This document shows, piece after piece, positions 63,600 through 64,000 of a stretch of DNA of 64,000 nucleotides (position 1 is the first letter of the stretch; the number at the start of each line of letters is the position of its first letter). Position numbers and translations under genes: made by a program. Origin of the DNA: Kappaphycus alvarezii (taxonomy: Eukaryota > Rhodophyta > Florideophyceae > Gigartinales > Solieriaceae). The stretch is from NCBI GenBank assembly GCA_002205965.3, contig NADL03000768.1, forward strand, positions 221,563-285,562, given 5' to 3'. The notes under the pieces are model-generated. The model searched no databases and was not told the DNA's origin. It saw only the letters and a program-made list of their open reading frames with translations.

Positions 63600-64000
63600 C
63601 GCCTCACTGAAAATATCCGACATGTTAGCATCTTCCGAAGTAATTGCATGGAGTGTATCAGATTTAAGACAAGCAAGTGTACCGGTCACTCACTCATTTG
63701 AACTTACCGATACTCAACCAATTTACCACAGGCCTAGACGTCAACCGCCAAAATATGACCAATTTATCTCAGAGAATGTTACAAGTATGCTGGAAAATGA
63801 ATATTATTCGGCCAGTTTCATCCCATGGTCATTTCCAGTTGTGATAGCACCAAAGAAAGATGGAAAACTTCGCTTTTGCGTCGATTACCGACAGCTGAAC
63901 CAGAGAATGATACCCGATCGATTTCCGATTCCAAACATGGAAGAATTCCTCGAGGACTTGAAGGACGGGAGATACTTCACCTCAATTGATCTTTACACTG
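63600..64000 (+). pseudogene. Gypsy G4 reverse transcriptase, cut by window end
   Basis: Reading from about 63690: HSFELTDTQPIYHRPRRQPP, then ISENVTSMLENEYYSASFIP, VVIAPKKDGKLRFCVDYRQL and DRFPIPNMEEFLEDLKDGRY, FTSIDLYT, i.e. up to the first catalytic Asp of the RT. The rest lies outside the window. It has the canonical fingers and no break in this part. Confidence 0.9.

Noticed and set aside
1..64000. Repeat-induced point mutation (RIP) as cause of the decay
   Set aside because: The lesions are mainly frameshifts and scattered stops; base composition stays near balanced and there is no obvious C-to-T bias between the LTR pairs.
1..64000. CRISPR array, rRNA genes, bacterial operons
   Set aside because: No regularly spaced short repeats with unique spacers, no rRNA-like sequence recognised, and no Shine-Dalgarno-type operon structure.

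Overview
This 64 kb window is a nested graveyard of transposable elements from a repeat-rich nuclear eukaryotic genome. Nothing in it looks bacterial: there are TATA boxes, introns with GTAAGT donors and ACTAAC branch sites, and no operons. The mixture is Ty3/gypsy chromoviruses, Ty1/copia, DIRS/PAT-like tyrosine-recombinase retrotransposons, R2-like non-LTR elements with a C-terminal restriction-like endonuclease, and hAT. That mixture fits a red alga or a fungus from a lineage without RIP, but I cannot settle the organism. Almost every coding region is broken by frameshifts or stops. The only clean host-like gene is an acidic protein at 60164-60913.

Layout. 1-6642: chromovirus E1 (minus strand, 3' LTR cut by the window edge), which interrupts a Ty1/copia element (6643 to about 10130, plus strand). 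10105-11217: fragment of a second non-LTR family. 11479-12751 plus 21329-21900: a hAT transposon split by chromovirus E2 (12752-21323, minus), which is flanked by a 5-bp GAACC duplication and itself contains a 5'-truncated LINE (17765-19645). 23125-28395 (plus) and 29470-34698 (minus): two convergent DIRS/PAT-like elements with split direct repeats. 34805-44474: three R2-like LINEs in the same orientation. 44800-45426: 5' end of a third LTR element (E3). 45596-47693: a segment bounded by terminal inverted repeats that holds a LINE fragment. 47740-53830: integrase and other retroelement scraps, some unassigned. 53836-57511: a third chromovirus (E4/G3) with gag and protease missing. 58690-59650: LINE scraps. 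60164-60913: acidic host-like gene. 61445-64000: start of a fourth gypsy element (plus), cut by the window edge.

The most interesting signal is in E1 and E2. Both carry, between the 5' LTR and gag, an extra reading frame (here called ORF0) for a proline-rich protein with paired C-x2-C-x12-H-x5-H fingers of the JAZ/U1-like, dsRNA-binding type. Neither ORF0 has a usable ATG: a stop codon lies just upstream in frame. In both, a leader intron ends AG immediately before TG, and the donor exon ends in A, so splicing would assemble the start codon A|TG. The two elements use different donor positions but keep the same phase. Downstream of ORF0 both also carry a tRNA-like module (A and B boxes), antisense to the element, fused to a conserved 180-bp block.
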